A DNA stretch of 27,984 bases from the NCBI GenBank assembly GCA_002342805.1, contig DDQW01000072.1, positions 1-27,984 of the forward strand, given 5' to 3'. A model generated the notes under the pieces. That model was given only the letters and a program-made list of their open reading frames with translations, was not told the origin of the DNA and ran no database searches. Source of the stretch: Clostridiales bacterium UBA2432 (GTDB lineage: Bacteria; Bacillota; Clostridia; Lachnospirales; Vallitaleaceae). Shown here piece by piece: positions 1 through 6,797 of this stretch (its first letter is position 1; each line of letters opens with the position of its first letter). Made by a program: the position numbers and the translations under genes.

Positions 1-9
1 AATAGGCAT
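1..9 (-). CDS. Possible start of a minus-strand gene running off the left edge
   Basis: Only the start is visible. On the minus strand GGAGG (19 to 15) is followed after five bases by ATG (9 to 7) and two more codons (Pro, Ile). SD quality and spacing are as good as for the confirmed genes here, and no other gene explains the first 238 bases. The product cannot be named. A hairpin followed by six U lies 26 bases upstream of this start on the same strand and could attenuate it. A chance SD/ATG match cannot be excluded. Confidence 0.35.
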
Positions 10-34
10 AAATTCCTCCATACAAATGGCCAAT

Positions 35-83
35 AAAAAAGACAGCTCGCCCTTATAACTTTCGTTAAAATTAGACTGCTGTC
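35..83 (-). terminator. Terminator- or attenuator-like hairpin before the left-edge gene
   Basis: Read on the minus strand, GACAGC (83 to 78) pairs perfectly with GCTGTC (46 to 41), which is followed at once by six T (40 to 35). The 31-nt loop contains a smaller TAAC-GAAA-GTTA hairpin with a GNRA-type loop. The U-run directly after the 3' arm fits an intrinsic terminator, and its place before the start codon at 9 fits an attenuator. The outer stem is only 6 bp, so the call is weak. Confidence 0.3.
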
Positions 84-142
84 AAATCATCACTACCATT
101 TTCATTTAATGTGTTATATTTGATTTTCTATGATATGATACC

Positions 143-160
143 ATTTTTTGATCAAAAAAT
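143..160. repeat. Perfect 18-bp AT-rich palindrome
   Basis: ATTTTTTGATCAAAAAAT is its own reverse complement. It lies in the gene-free stretch 10-238 between the possible left-edge gene and the toxin-antitoxin promoter. It may bind a regulator of either gene. It has no GC-rich stem, so it is unlikely to be a terminator. Apart from this and the hairpin at 35-83 I see nothing in 10-224. Confidence 0.5.
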
Positions 161-224
161 CAAGGATTCTGTCATGGAAAAAATCGGTTTGAGAATATTA
201 CACTTAGCAACAAATGCAAGCGGA

Positions 225-256
225 ATTTGTCAAGCTATTTGACAAATAAATAGCTT
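225..256. repeat. Overlapping inverted repeats upstream of the toxin-antitoxin promoter
   Basis: ATTTGTCAA (225-233) is repeated inverted as TTGACAAAT (239-247) across a 5-bp spacer. A second 9-bp pair, AAGCTATTT (232-240) and AAATAGCTT (248-256), overlaps it with a 7-bp spacer. The -35 hexamer lies inside the first repeat, so a protein bound here would cover the promoter. Confidence 0.6.
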
Positions 257-267
257 TGTATTACAAT
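239..267 (+). promoter_or_regulatory. Sigma-A-type promoter of the toxin-antitoxin operon
   Basis: A consensus -35 TTGACA (239-244) is separated by exactly 17 bp from TACAAT (262-267), one mismatch from the consensus -10. Transcription would start near 273-275, giving a very short leader just before the AAAGGAG site (276-282). The -10 is embedded in the tandem palindromes at 256-277, as expected for autorepression. Confidence 0.75.
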
Positions 268-277
268 TGTATTACAA
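256..277. promoter_or_regulatory. Tandem palindromic operator, two copies of an 11-mer
   Basis: TTGTATTACAA occurs twice head to tail with no gap (256-266 and 267-277). Each copy is itself a perfect palindrome around a central T. The array covers the -10 element and the predicted transcription start. Ribbon-helix-helix antitoxins typically bind tandem short palindromes as adjacent dimers, so this is the likely autoregulatory operator of the next gene. The regulator assignment is inference; the repeat is directly visible. Confidence 0.75.
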
Positions 278-289
278 AGGAGTGATGTT

Positions 290-538
290 ATGATTAGTGT
301 AAGATTACCTAAAGAGTTAGAAGAAAGTTTAGAAGAATTAGCGGAGTACACACATAAAACAAAAACAGATATTGTTAAAGAAGCTGTGACGCAGTATATC
401 ATAGATACAAAGAGTAAATTATCTCCTTATGAAATCGGGAAAGATTTGTTTGGTCAACATGCAAGTGGAGTAGTTAATCGCTCAACTACATATAAGACGA
501 GAATAAAGGAGAACCTTGGTGAAAAATTTAATCGTTGA
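290..538 (+). CDS. Ribbon-helix-helix (CopG-type) antitoxin
   Basis: An 82-residue protein. The start ISVRLPKELEESLEELAE (residues 2-19) has the ribbon-helix-helix pattern: a short beta strand (SVRLP) followed by two amphipathic helices, with KTKTDIVKEAVTQYI (24-38) as the second. This is the DNA-binding half. The tail (about 45-82) should wrap the toxin. AAAGGAG (276-282) lies 7 bases before the ATG. Its end overlaps the start of the PIN gene by about 20 bp, the usual antitoxin-first arrangement with coupled translation. It is predicted to neutralise the PIN toxin and to repress its own operon through the tandem palindromes at 256-277. Confidence 0.85.
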   Translation: MISVRLPKELEESLEELAEYTHKTKTDIVKEAVTQYIIDTKSKLSPYEIGKDLFGQHASGVVNRSTTYKTRIKENLGEKFNR

Positions 539-932
539 TGCAGGCCCATTAATTGCACTATTCGACAAAAGTGATCAATATCATGAAACAATATTACAAT
601 ATATTGCTTCTTTTGAAGGAACATTAGTTACTACATGGCCTGTCGTAACGGAAGTTCTTCATATGTTGTCATTCAATGTTCAAGTTCAACTTGATTTTTT
701 GACATGGATTGATATGAAAGGTCTGTCTGTAATAGATATCGATTCATCGCATTTAAAAAGGTTGATTGACTTAACAAAAAAATATGGAGATGTTCCTATG
801 GATTTTGCGGATGCGACATTAATAGTTTTATCTGAGAAAATGCATTTAAATGAAATCTTAACCATCGATTCGGATTTTTATGTATATAGAAATATTCGAA
901 ATCATTATTTGCATAACGTTTTAGCTAAGTAA
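519..932 (+). CDS. PIN-domain toxin (predicted ribonuclease)
   Basis: Predicted Mg-dependent endoribonuclease toxin of the VapC-like PIN fold. The acidic residues expected at the PIN active site are visible (numbering from GTG): Asp7 in IVDAGPL, Glu45 in the TEVLHML helix, Asp95/Asp98 in DFADAT and Asp117/Asp119 in TIDSDF. Full length at 137 residues. GTG at 519 is preferred because GGAG (508-511) is 7 bases away; an in-frame TTG at 516 is the alternative. There is no ATG start, which would keep toxin translation low. It overlaps the antitoxin gene by 20 bp. It may act in plasmid-style maintenance or stress response; the RNA target is unknown. Confidence 0.85.
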   Translation: MKNLIVDAGPLIALFDKSDQYHETILQYIASFEGTLVTTWPVVTEVLHMLSFNVQVQLDFLTWIDMKGLSVIDIDSSHLKRLIDLTKKYGDVPMDFADATLIVLSEKMHLNEILTIDSDFYVYRNIRNHYLHNVLAK

Positions 933-1008
933 AGTAGGCCATAGAAAAGATATTTATAAATAAGACTAAAGATTCAATCCCAATTTATTTAGAAAGTGTG
1001 AGACGAGA

Positions 1009-2184
1009 ATGAAAATACGCGTACCAAGTTACTATAAAGACTTTCAATGTATAGCATCCGCCTGTGAAGATACCTGTTGTGCAGGTTGGGATGTTGTTAT
1101 TGATTCGCAAACCTATAAAACCTATCAAGATATGGAGGGTGCATTTGGAGACCGGTTACGGAGTAAGCTAGTGGTCGATCAAGATGGGGACAATATTTTT
1201 GTCTTAGACGGTGACCGGTGCCCCTTTTTAAATAAGGACTTGCTTTGCGATATACACAAAGATCTTGGTGAAGAATATCTATGCCACACCTGTAAGCAAT
1301 ATCCAAGATACAGGGAAGATTTTTTTAATTTAAAAGAAATGGGAATCTCCTTATCTTGCCCAGAAGCAGCTAGAATAATATTAGGCCAGACAAAAGGAAT
1401 GACTTTTGAACTGAGTTCGGATAGCCAAGTTGGGAATCCGGATGAGGCGGATGAACAAGAGCTACTTGAAGAATTTTTCCGCTGTAGGGATGCCATTATC
1501 CATATTCTGGAAATGACCAACCTGTCTTTAGGAGCGAGGGCGGGGATTGTGCTTAGCTTTGTCCAAGAACTTCAAGATAGATTGGATTTTGCTGAACTAG
1601 AAGCCCTAGCTCAGGTTAGACAAAAGTATGAAAAGCCTTCTTTTATTAGGGAATTGACTCAAGAGTTAGATGCGCATAAGGCGAATGAAGACCTTAAATA
1701 TCATAATGTACATGCGTATTTTAAGACATATGCTAGTTTAGAGCATATTAACCCAAATGATCCATTAGACTTAGAGTATGGCTTAAGTATGTTTTGGAAT
1801 ACTCAAGCAGACAAAGCTTTTTATTTTCAAAAGCATAAAGCCTTTAACCAATATTACAAAGAAAAGATGCATGTTTTTCAAAATATACTCACATATTTTG
1901 TCTATCGATATTTTATGAAATCCTTTTATGATTATGATATGTCTTCAAAAATCAAGGTGGCCATGATGAGTACGATTATGATTAAGGAGCTTGCAATTAT
2001 TCGCTGGATTAAAAAGGGTGAATTCGATGAAGCGGATATGGTGGATATAAGTCATAGCTATTCCAAAGATGTGGAACATTTAGAGAAGAATATCGAAACA
2101 CTAGAGATAATATTTGAAACGCAAGAGGAATATGACATGGATAAAATCATAAATACACTCATGAATGAATATATGATAAACTAA
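1009..2184 (+). CDS. fliB: Flagellin lysine N-methylase family protein (FliB-like)
   Basis: A 391-residue protein of the cysteine-rich FliB family, whose founding member methylates lysines of flagellin. The N-terminal signature has Cys14, Cys19, Cys23 and Cys24 followed by AGWDV, and a second cluster has Cys71, Cys80, Cys92 and Cys95 ending in CKQYPRY. These cysteines probably hold an iron-sulfur cluster. The rest (about 110-391) is helical. No flagellin gene is visible here, so the substrate is inferred from the family. The SD before ATG 1009 is weak. The diguanylate cyclase starts 28 bases after its stop, so the two motility-linked genes may be co-transcribed. Confidence 0.85.
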   Translation: MKIRVPSYYKDFQCIASACEDTCCAGWDVVIDSQTYKTYQDMEGAFGDRLRSKLVVDQDGDNIFVLDGDRCPFLNKDLLCDIHKDLGEEYLCHTCKQYPRYREDFFNLKEMGISLSCPEAARIILGQTKGMTFELSSDSQVGNPDEADEQELLEEFFRCRDAIIHILEMTNLSLGARAGIVLSFVQELQDRLDFAELEALAQVRQKYEKPSFIRELTQELDAHKANEDLKYHNVHAYFKTYASLEHINPNDPLDLEYGLSMFWNTQADKAFYFQKHKAFNQYYKEKMHVFQNILTYFVYRYFMKSFYDYDMSSKIKVAMMSTIMIKELAIIRWIKKGEFDEADMVDISHSYSKDVEHLEKNIETLEIIFETQEEYDMDKIINTLMNEYMIN

Positions 2185-2212
2185 TATAAAAACACTATAC
2201 AAGAGGAGTCAA

Positions 2213-3748
2213 ATGATATATAAAAACAAGTACCGAATAATCATATTTATTGCAACTGTATTTATATGTTTTATAGTTATTTATCTGAATCTATTATCCC
2301 ATCAAAAGACTCAAGAAATTTACATGACACACACTAAAAAAAATATTCTAAACCTTAAAAAAGATTTTCTTAAAGACACAATAGAGAATATGTTTATTGA
2401 AATGGATGAGATACGGGAAACAAAACATAGAAATTACAAAAAAAATACAGAGGCCAGATTAAGGTGGATGAACAACGAACTGGATTTGAATGAAAATGAA
2501 TTTAATGATTTTTTTGTAAATACATTTAAAGAAGATGAAATGGAAGGTATGTGGACAGCTCTATTATGGAATGACGCTACAGGCGAAATTCTATATGATT
2601 CTTCCGACTTAGATTCAGATAATTTGAATTATACAATAGATGAATTAAAAGATACGATTTTATCTTCCTATGCTCAAATTGAAAATGGATCAATCAAAGG
2701 AATTTTTGGTGTGAGTAATGCTTATATTGAACAAAGTGCTAAGAATGAAATTGGTAATATTATACGAAATAGAAAATTCTCTAATGATTCTTATATTTGG
2801 GTGAATGAAATAATAAACTATGAAGGGGGAGATGCATACGCAATCCGTAGAGTACATCCTAACCTAAAAGAGACAGAAGGAATGACTCTGTCTACAGGGA
2901 TGCAGGATATTGCTGGTAACTTACCCTACTTGGAAGAATTGGAAGGAATACGAGAACATGAAGAAATTTTTTATACTTACTTTTTCAAAAAGTTCAACAG
3001 TGATGAAATATCAGAAAAGATGACGTATGCGAAATTATATAAGGAATACGATTGGATAGTAGCCATGGGAGTACATTTTGATGATATAGATCCGGTGGTT
3101 CAAAATATAAATAATGAAATCAGTGAATTATCAAAAGATACAATTATACAAACGTTAAAATACATTTTTAGTGTATTAATTCTCGGATTTTTAGTATTAT
3201 ATTTGCTTGAGAAAAGAAATTTATTGAACTCAACACACAATCTGGAAAAACAAGTAAATATTGATTTAGTGACGAAGACATTCAGCCGAAGATTTGGAGA
3301 AAAAAACATACAGGAATATTTTAAGCAGTATATATTAAATAAAAAAACAACAGCAATTATGATGTTTGATTTGGATGACTTTAAATCTATTAATGATAAA
3401 TATGGTCATAATATGGGAGATGTAGTGCTTTATGAAGTTTGTCAGACCATTAATCAAATGAATCGAAGTTCGGATTTTTTAGTTCGGTGGGGCGGCGATG
3501 AATTTATCGGAGTTTTTCCGGGATTAAAAGAAGAAATCATTCCGGAATTTGGTCAAAAAATCATGGATGCTATTTCGTCACTAGAGATAAAAACGGGAGA
3601 AGGGAATATAAAAGTTTCTATATCCGTTGGCTTTGCCGTGTTTGATGAAACAGATACGGATTATAATGACGCAATAAAACGAGCCGACGATGCCTTATAC
3701 AAGTCTAAAAGGGAGGGCAAAAACAAAGTAACCATCAACACCCAATAA
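2213..3748 (+). CDS. Membrane diguanylate cyclase with extracytoplasmic Cache-like sensor
   Basis: Predicted to make cyclic di-GMP from two GTP in response to an external signal. Layout in 511 residues: membrane helix at 8-28; extracytoplasmic region at about 30-310 with a helical start and a Cache-like part (SYIWVNE at 193, VHPN at 214, YDWIVAMGVH at 279); second membrane helix at 314-332; GGDEF domain at about 345-508. The active-site GGDEF is intact at 427-431, and an inhibitory I-site RSSD (418-421) sits five residues before it, so product inhibition is expected. There is no EAL domain. AGAGGAG lies 4 bases before the ATG. It is preceded at 28 bp by the FliB-like gene, consistent with control of motility. 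The ligand is unknown. Confidence 0.9.
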   Translation: MIYKNKYRIIIFIATVFICFIVIYLNLLSHQKTQEIYMTHTKKNILNLKKDFLKDTIENMFIEMDEIRETKHRNYKKNTEARLRWMNNELDLNENEFNDFFVNTFKEDEMEGMWTALLWNDATGEILYDSSDLDSDNLNYTIDELKDTILSSYAQIENGSIKGIFGVSNAYIEQSAKNEIGNIIRNRKFSNDSYIWVNEIINYEGGDAYAIRRVHPNLKETEGMTLSTGMQDIAGNLPYLEELEGIREHEEIFYTYFFKKFNSDEISEKMTYAKLYKEYDWIVAMGVHFDDIDPVVQNINNEISELSKDTIIQTLKYIFSVLILGFLVLYLLEKRNLLNSTHNLEKQVNIDLVTKTFSRRFGEKNIQEYFKQYILNKKTTAIMMFDLDDFKSINDKYGHNMGDVVLYEVCQTINQMNRSSDFLVRWGGDEFIGVFPGLKEEIIPEFGQKIMDAISSLEIKTGEGNIKVSISVGFAVFDETDTDYNDAIKRADDALYKSKREGKNKVTINTQ

Positions 3749-3772
3749 CCCACCTTATGAAAGTAGGTTAAT

Positions 3773-4936
3773 ATGCAATATAGAGTTAATAATAAAAACG
3801 GTGAAAAATTATCGGTTCTTGGATTTGGATGTATGCGATTTTCTAAGAGCGAAAGTGACGTTGAAAAGCAAATCATTCATGCCATTGAAAATGGTGTGAA
3901 CTATTTTGATACGGCCTATATATATCCAAACAGTGAGGTGATTCTGGGTAGAGTCCTTAGCAAAGGCTATCGGAAACAAGTAAACATCGCTACAAAACTG
4001 CCACCATACTTGGTCAAAAAATATGACGATTTCGACAAAGTGTTTTATAAGGAACTTGAACGACTTCAGACGGACTATATAGATTACTATCTGATGCATA
4101 TGTTAACAGATATAAATACTTGGAATCGATTAAAGGACTTAGGTGTTGAAAAGTGGATTGAGGAAAAGAAAACCAGTGGACAAATCAGGAATATAGGTTT
4201 TTCTTATCACGGAGGCAAAAATGAGTTTATTAAATTAGTCGATGCCTATGATTGGGAATTTTGCATGATTCAATACAATTATTTGGACGAGAATAATCAA
4301 GCAGGAAAAAGTGGTCTTAAGTACGCATCATCCAAAGGATTACCTGTCATGATTATGGAACCTTTACGAGGTGGAAAACTTGTTAGCAATTTACCCAAGG
4401 AAGTATACAAACAATTTGACTTGGCCACAACAAAACGATCACCGGCCGAATGGGCATTGAAGTGGATATGGGATCAACCAGAAGTAACCCTAGTTTTATC
4501 TGGCATGAATTCTATGGAAATGTTGGATGAAAACATGAGAGTGGCAAGTGAAAGCAAAATCAATACTCTTACAGACGAAGAAAGAGTGATGTTTGACAAA
4601 GTTAAAACGACCTTGCAAGAAAAGATTAAAGTACCATGTACAGGCTGTAATTATTGCATGCCGTGTCCGGTTGGTGTTGATATACCCACCTGTTTATCCT
4701 GCTATAATGATATTGAAATTGAAGGCAGAATTGGTGCTTTTTCAAAATATATAATGCAAACAAGTCTTAAAAGCCAACCGCATAATGCCTCTCTTTGTGT
4801 CCAGTGTGGACAATGCGAAAAGCATTGCCCCCAAGAAATTAAAATAATGAAAGAACTAAAAAATGTCACAAAAAAGCTTGAAGGTTTTCACTATAAACCC
4901 ATTCGAGCACTTGCCAAACGATTCATGAAATTATAA
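3773..4936 (+). CDS. Aldo/keto reductase with C-terminal ferredoxin-like domain
   Basis: Predicted cytoplasmic oxidoreductase. Residues 1-280 form the aldo/keto reductase barrel with the usual catalytic set: Asp46 in YFDTA, a tyrosine at 49 or 51, Lys75 in ATKLP and His109 in YYLMHM. Residues 285-387 carry cysteines for two 4Fe-4S clusters (Cys289, 292, 295, 298, 307, 310 and Cys342, 345, 348, 352), the second with the CxxCxxCxxxC spacing. This architecture is common in anaerobes, where electrons may come from ferredoxin as well as NAD(P)H. The substrate cannot be told. The gene begins 24 bases after the diguanylate cyclase with a weak SD (GTAGG), so it may depend on upstream transcription. 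Confidence 0.9.
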   Translation: MQYRVNNKNGEKLSVLGFGCMRFSKSESDVEKQIIHAIENGVNYFDTAYIYPNSEVILGRVLSKGYRKQVNIATKLPPYLVKKYDDFDKVFYKELERLQTDYIDYYLMHMLTDINTWNRLKDLGVEKWIEEKKTSGQIRNIGFSYHGGKNEFIKLVDAYDWEFCMIQYNYLDENNQAGKSGLKYASSKGLPVMIMEPLRGGKLVSNLPKEVYKQFDLATTKRSPAEWALKWIWDQPEVTLVLSGMNSMEMLDENMRVASESKINTLTDEERVMFDKVKTTLQEKIKVPCTGCNYCMPCPVGVDIPTCLSCYNDIEIEGRIGAFSKYIMQTSLKSQPHNASLCVQCGQCEKHCPQEIKIMKELKNVTKKLEGFHYKPIRALAKRFMKL

Positions 4937-5004
4937 CGGATGATCTTATGGATTTTAGTGATGAATCAAGAGGAAACGTGAAGTTTTACAGGAGGAAAGA
5001 TACT

Positions 5005-5673
5005 ATGCAAATCAGAAATACACTGATGGCATATAATCTAAATGCAGAGATGGTGGATAAGTATTTAGATCTTGCAGGAGCATTTGAATATACTAAGAAT
5101 AGTAACAGATATGCTGCAGCCTGGGTATCAAAGGCAGGTTTGGAGTGTGCTTTCCAAATTGGAAGAGAATATAATGGCATTGACAAGGTCTATAGTGATC
5201 TTGTAGGTGTAAGTTCTAACTATCGAATCGTTGACATATCTAATAGCAAAAGACGAGGATTTTATCCATATAAGGCAATGATTAAGGCAATGGAAGAGCT
5301 GACAGGGATACAACCATACAAAAGCCGTGCATTTGAACTGAGAATAACCCTCGATTTGGAAGTTTATACGGCGGAAAGAAAAATACTAGTTCCGGCAGAC
5401 ATGAGCTTTACATATTTTCATAAGCTGATACAGAATATTTTTGACTGGAATAATTATCATCTCTATGACGGTGAACTTCCCTATCTTTTAGAGGCAAAAG
5501 GGCAAACGCCGCCTGAAGATGTCGGTGGTGTTGGTGGATTTATTGAGTTCAGAAAAATCATGTTAGACAAAGACAATCCTAATCATGAGGCAGCAAAAGA
5601 ATGGGTGAAATTCTGGACGCCTGAACTCGGCGAGTGGAAAAGTCGTCCGCAAGTAATTAATATCTGGTGGTAG
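5005..5673 (+). CDS. pRiA4b ORF-3-like protein lacking the middle of its domain
   Basis: A 222-residue protein of unknown function. ATG 5005 is chosen over 4948 because AGGAGG (4990-4995) lies 9 bases before it. Residues 1-105 match no family I recognise. From about 110 the protein follows the pRiA4b ORF-3 fold family: FELRITLD, then KILVPADMSFTYFHKLI, WNNYHL, and near the end TPPEDVGGVGGF (168-179) and NPNHEAAKEWVKFW. In that family about 60-70 residues, including a DFGDxWxH-type signature, normally lie between the YHL and PPEDVGG blocks. Here they are about 15 residues apart, so the core looks deleted in frame. A PLP enzyme follows after 35 bases. Confidence 0.6.
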   Translation: MQIRNTLMAYNLNAEMVDKYLDLAGAFEYTKNSNRYAAAWVSKAGLECAFQIGREYNGIDKVYSDLVGVSSNYRIVDISNSKRRGFYPYKAMIKAMEELTGIQPYKSRAFELRITLDLEVYTAERKILVPADMSFTYFHKLIQNIFDWNNYHLYDGELPYLLEAKGQTPPEDVGGVGGFIEFRKIMLDKDNPNHEAAKEWVKFWTPELGEWKSRPQVINIWW

Positions 5674-5708
5674 GTATAGTATTTAATTATGAAATAGAAG
5701 GAGCAAAC

Positions 5709-6794
5709 ATGGACGATTTAAAAAAAGTATATGTAGAATGCAAGCAGTTTATTAATGGAAATGGTCCGAGAAATATATCCATACTAACAGAGGCTTTTGA
5801 AGATCTTGATACAAATATATCAAGCGATATGTATGGACAAGGTGCATGGATTGATGCATTTCAAGAAGAACTTGCAAGAGAAGCAGGAAAAGAAGCTGGC
5901 GTTTTTTTTCCGAGTGGAACAATGGCGCAGCAGATTGCCCTTCGTATAGCTTGTGATCGAAAAAAGATATATTCCATCGCTTATCATCCATTGGCACATT
6001 TAGAGATTCATGAACAGGATGGTCTTAAGAAGTTGCATCAGATTAAAACAATCCTCCTAGGAGATCAAGAGCGACTCTTAACGTTACAAGACATTAAGTC
6101 TATCGAACAACCGATCAGCTGCATACTGATAGAACTGCCTCAACGCGAGATGGGAGGATATCTTCCGGACTATGCTGACCTTGTTGAGATATCAAAGTAC
6201 TGTCAAGAAAAAGGTATTCATCTTCATTTAGATGGTGCTCGTTTATTTGAAGTCCTTCCTTACTATAAAAAAACACTTCAAGAAATATGTGTATTATTTG
6301 ATAGTGTATATCTTTCTTTTTATAAGGGCATTGGGGCTGTTGCAGGCGCTGTTCTTTTAGGAAATCATAACTTTTGCAAAGAGGCAAAAGTGTGGAAACG
6401 TCGATATGGCGGTGACCTGATTAGTTTATATCCCTATATAATTCCTGCAAACTATTATATGGATCGACGTCGCCCATTAATGGAGACATATTATGAAAAA
6501 GCTAAAGACCTTGCCGCTTTGTTGAATAAGATTCAGGGTGTTGCTACTTACCCCCAAATCCCAGTATCGAATATGTTTCATGTATCGATTGAAGGTTCAA
6601 GAGAAAAACTTACGGAAGCTTTGGTGAAGCTTTATCATTCAACAGGTATAGGATTTACCAATAACATAAAGGAAAAAGTGGGAGGTCAATGTTTTTTTGA
6701 AGTGTCTATTGGAGATGCATTATTAAAACTAGAAGATCATGAAATCGATAATTTTATCAAAGAATTTGACGAATTATTGAAAAATAATAAATAG
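5709..6794 (+). CDS. Threonine-aldolase-type PLP-dependent lyase
   Basis: Predicted cytoplasmic fold-type I PLP enzyme of the beta-eliminating lyase/threonine aldolase family, which cleaves beta-hydroxy amino acids such as threonine to glycine and an aldehyde. ATG 5709 is chosen because AAGGAG (5698-5703) lies 5 bases away; this gives 361 residues, usual for the family. Visible landmarks: FFPSGTMAQQ (phosphate-binding loop, about 66-75), HLDGAR with Asp175 contacting the pyridine nitrogen, and the Schiff-base lysine Lys206 in SFYKGIGAVAGAVL. The usual N-terminal GDDVYG block is replaced by SSDMYGQG, so it may not be a true threonine aldolase. It ends three bases from the convergent regulator gene, with no terminator between. 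Confidence 0.8.
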   Translation: MDDLKKVYVECKQFINGNGPRNISILTEAFEDLDTNISSDMYGQGAWIDAFQEELAREAGKEAGVFFPSGTMAQQIALRIACDRKKIYSIAYHPLAHLEIHEQDGLKKLHQIKTILLGDQERLLTLQDIKSIEQPISCILIELPQREMGGYLPDYADLVEISKYCQEKGIHLHLDGARLFEVLPYYKKTLQEICVLFDSVYLSFYKGIGAVAGAVLLGNHNFCKEAKVWKRRYGGDLISLYPYIIPANYYMDRRRPLMETYYEKAKDLAALLNKIQGVATYPQIPVSNMFHVSIEGSREKLTEALVKLYHSTGIGFTNNIKEKVGGQCFFEVSIGDALLKLEDHEIDNFIKEFDELLKNNK

Positions 6795-6797
6795 TTG

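Noticed and set aside
3747..3769. Hairpin-like sequence between the diguanylate cyclase and the aldo/keto reductase
   Set aside because: The stem has two C-A mismatches, no U-tract follows, and the next gene's SD lies within it; too weak for a terminator.
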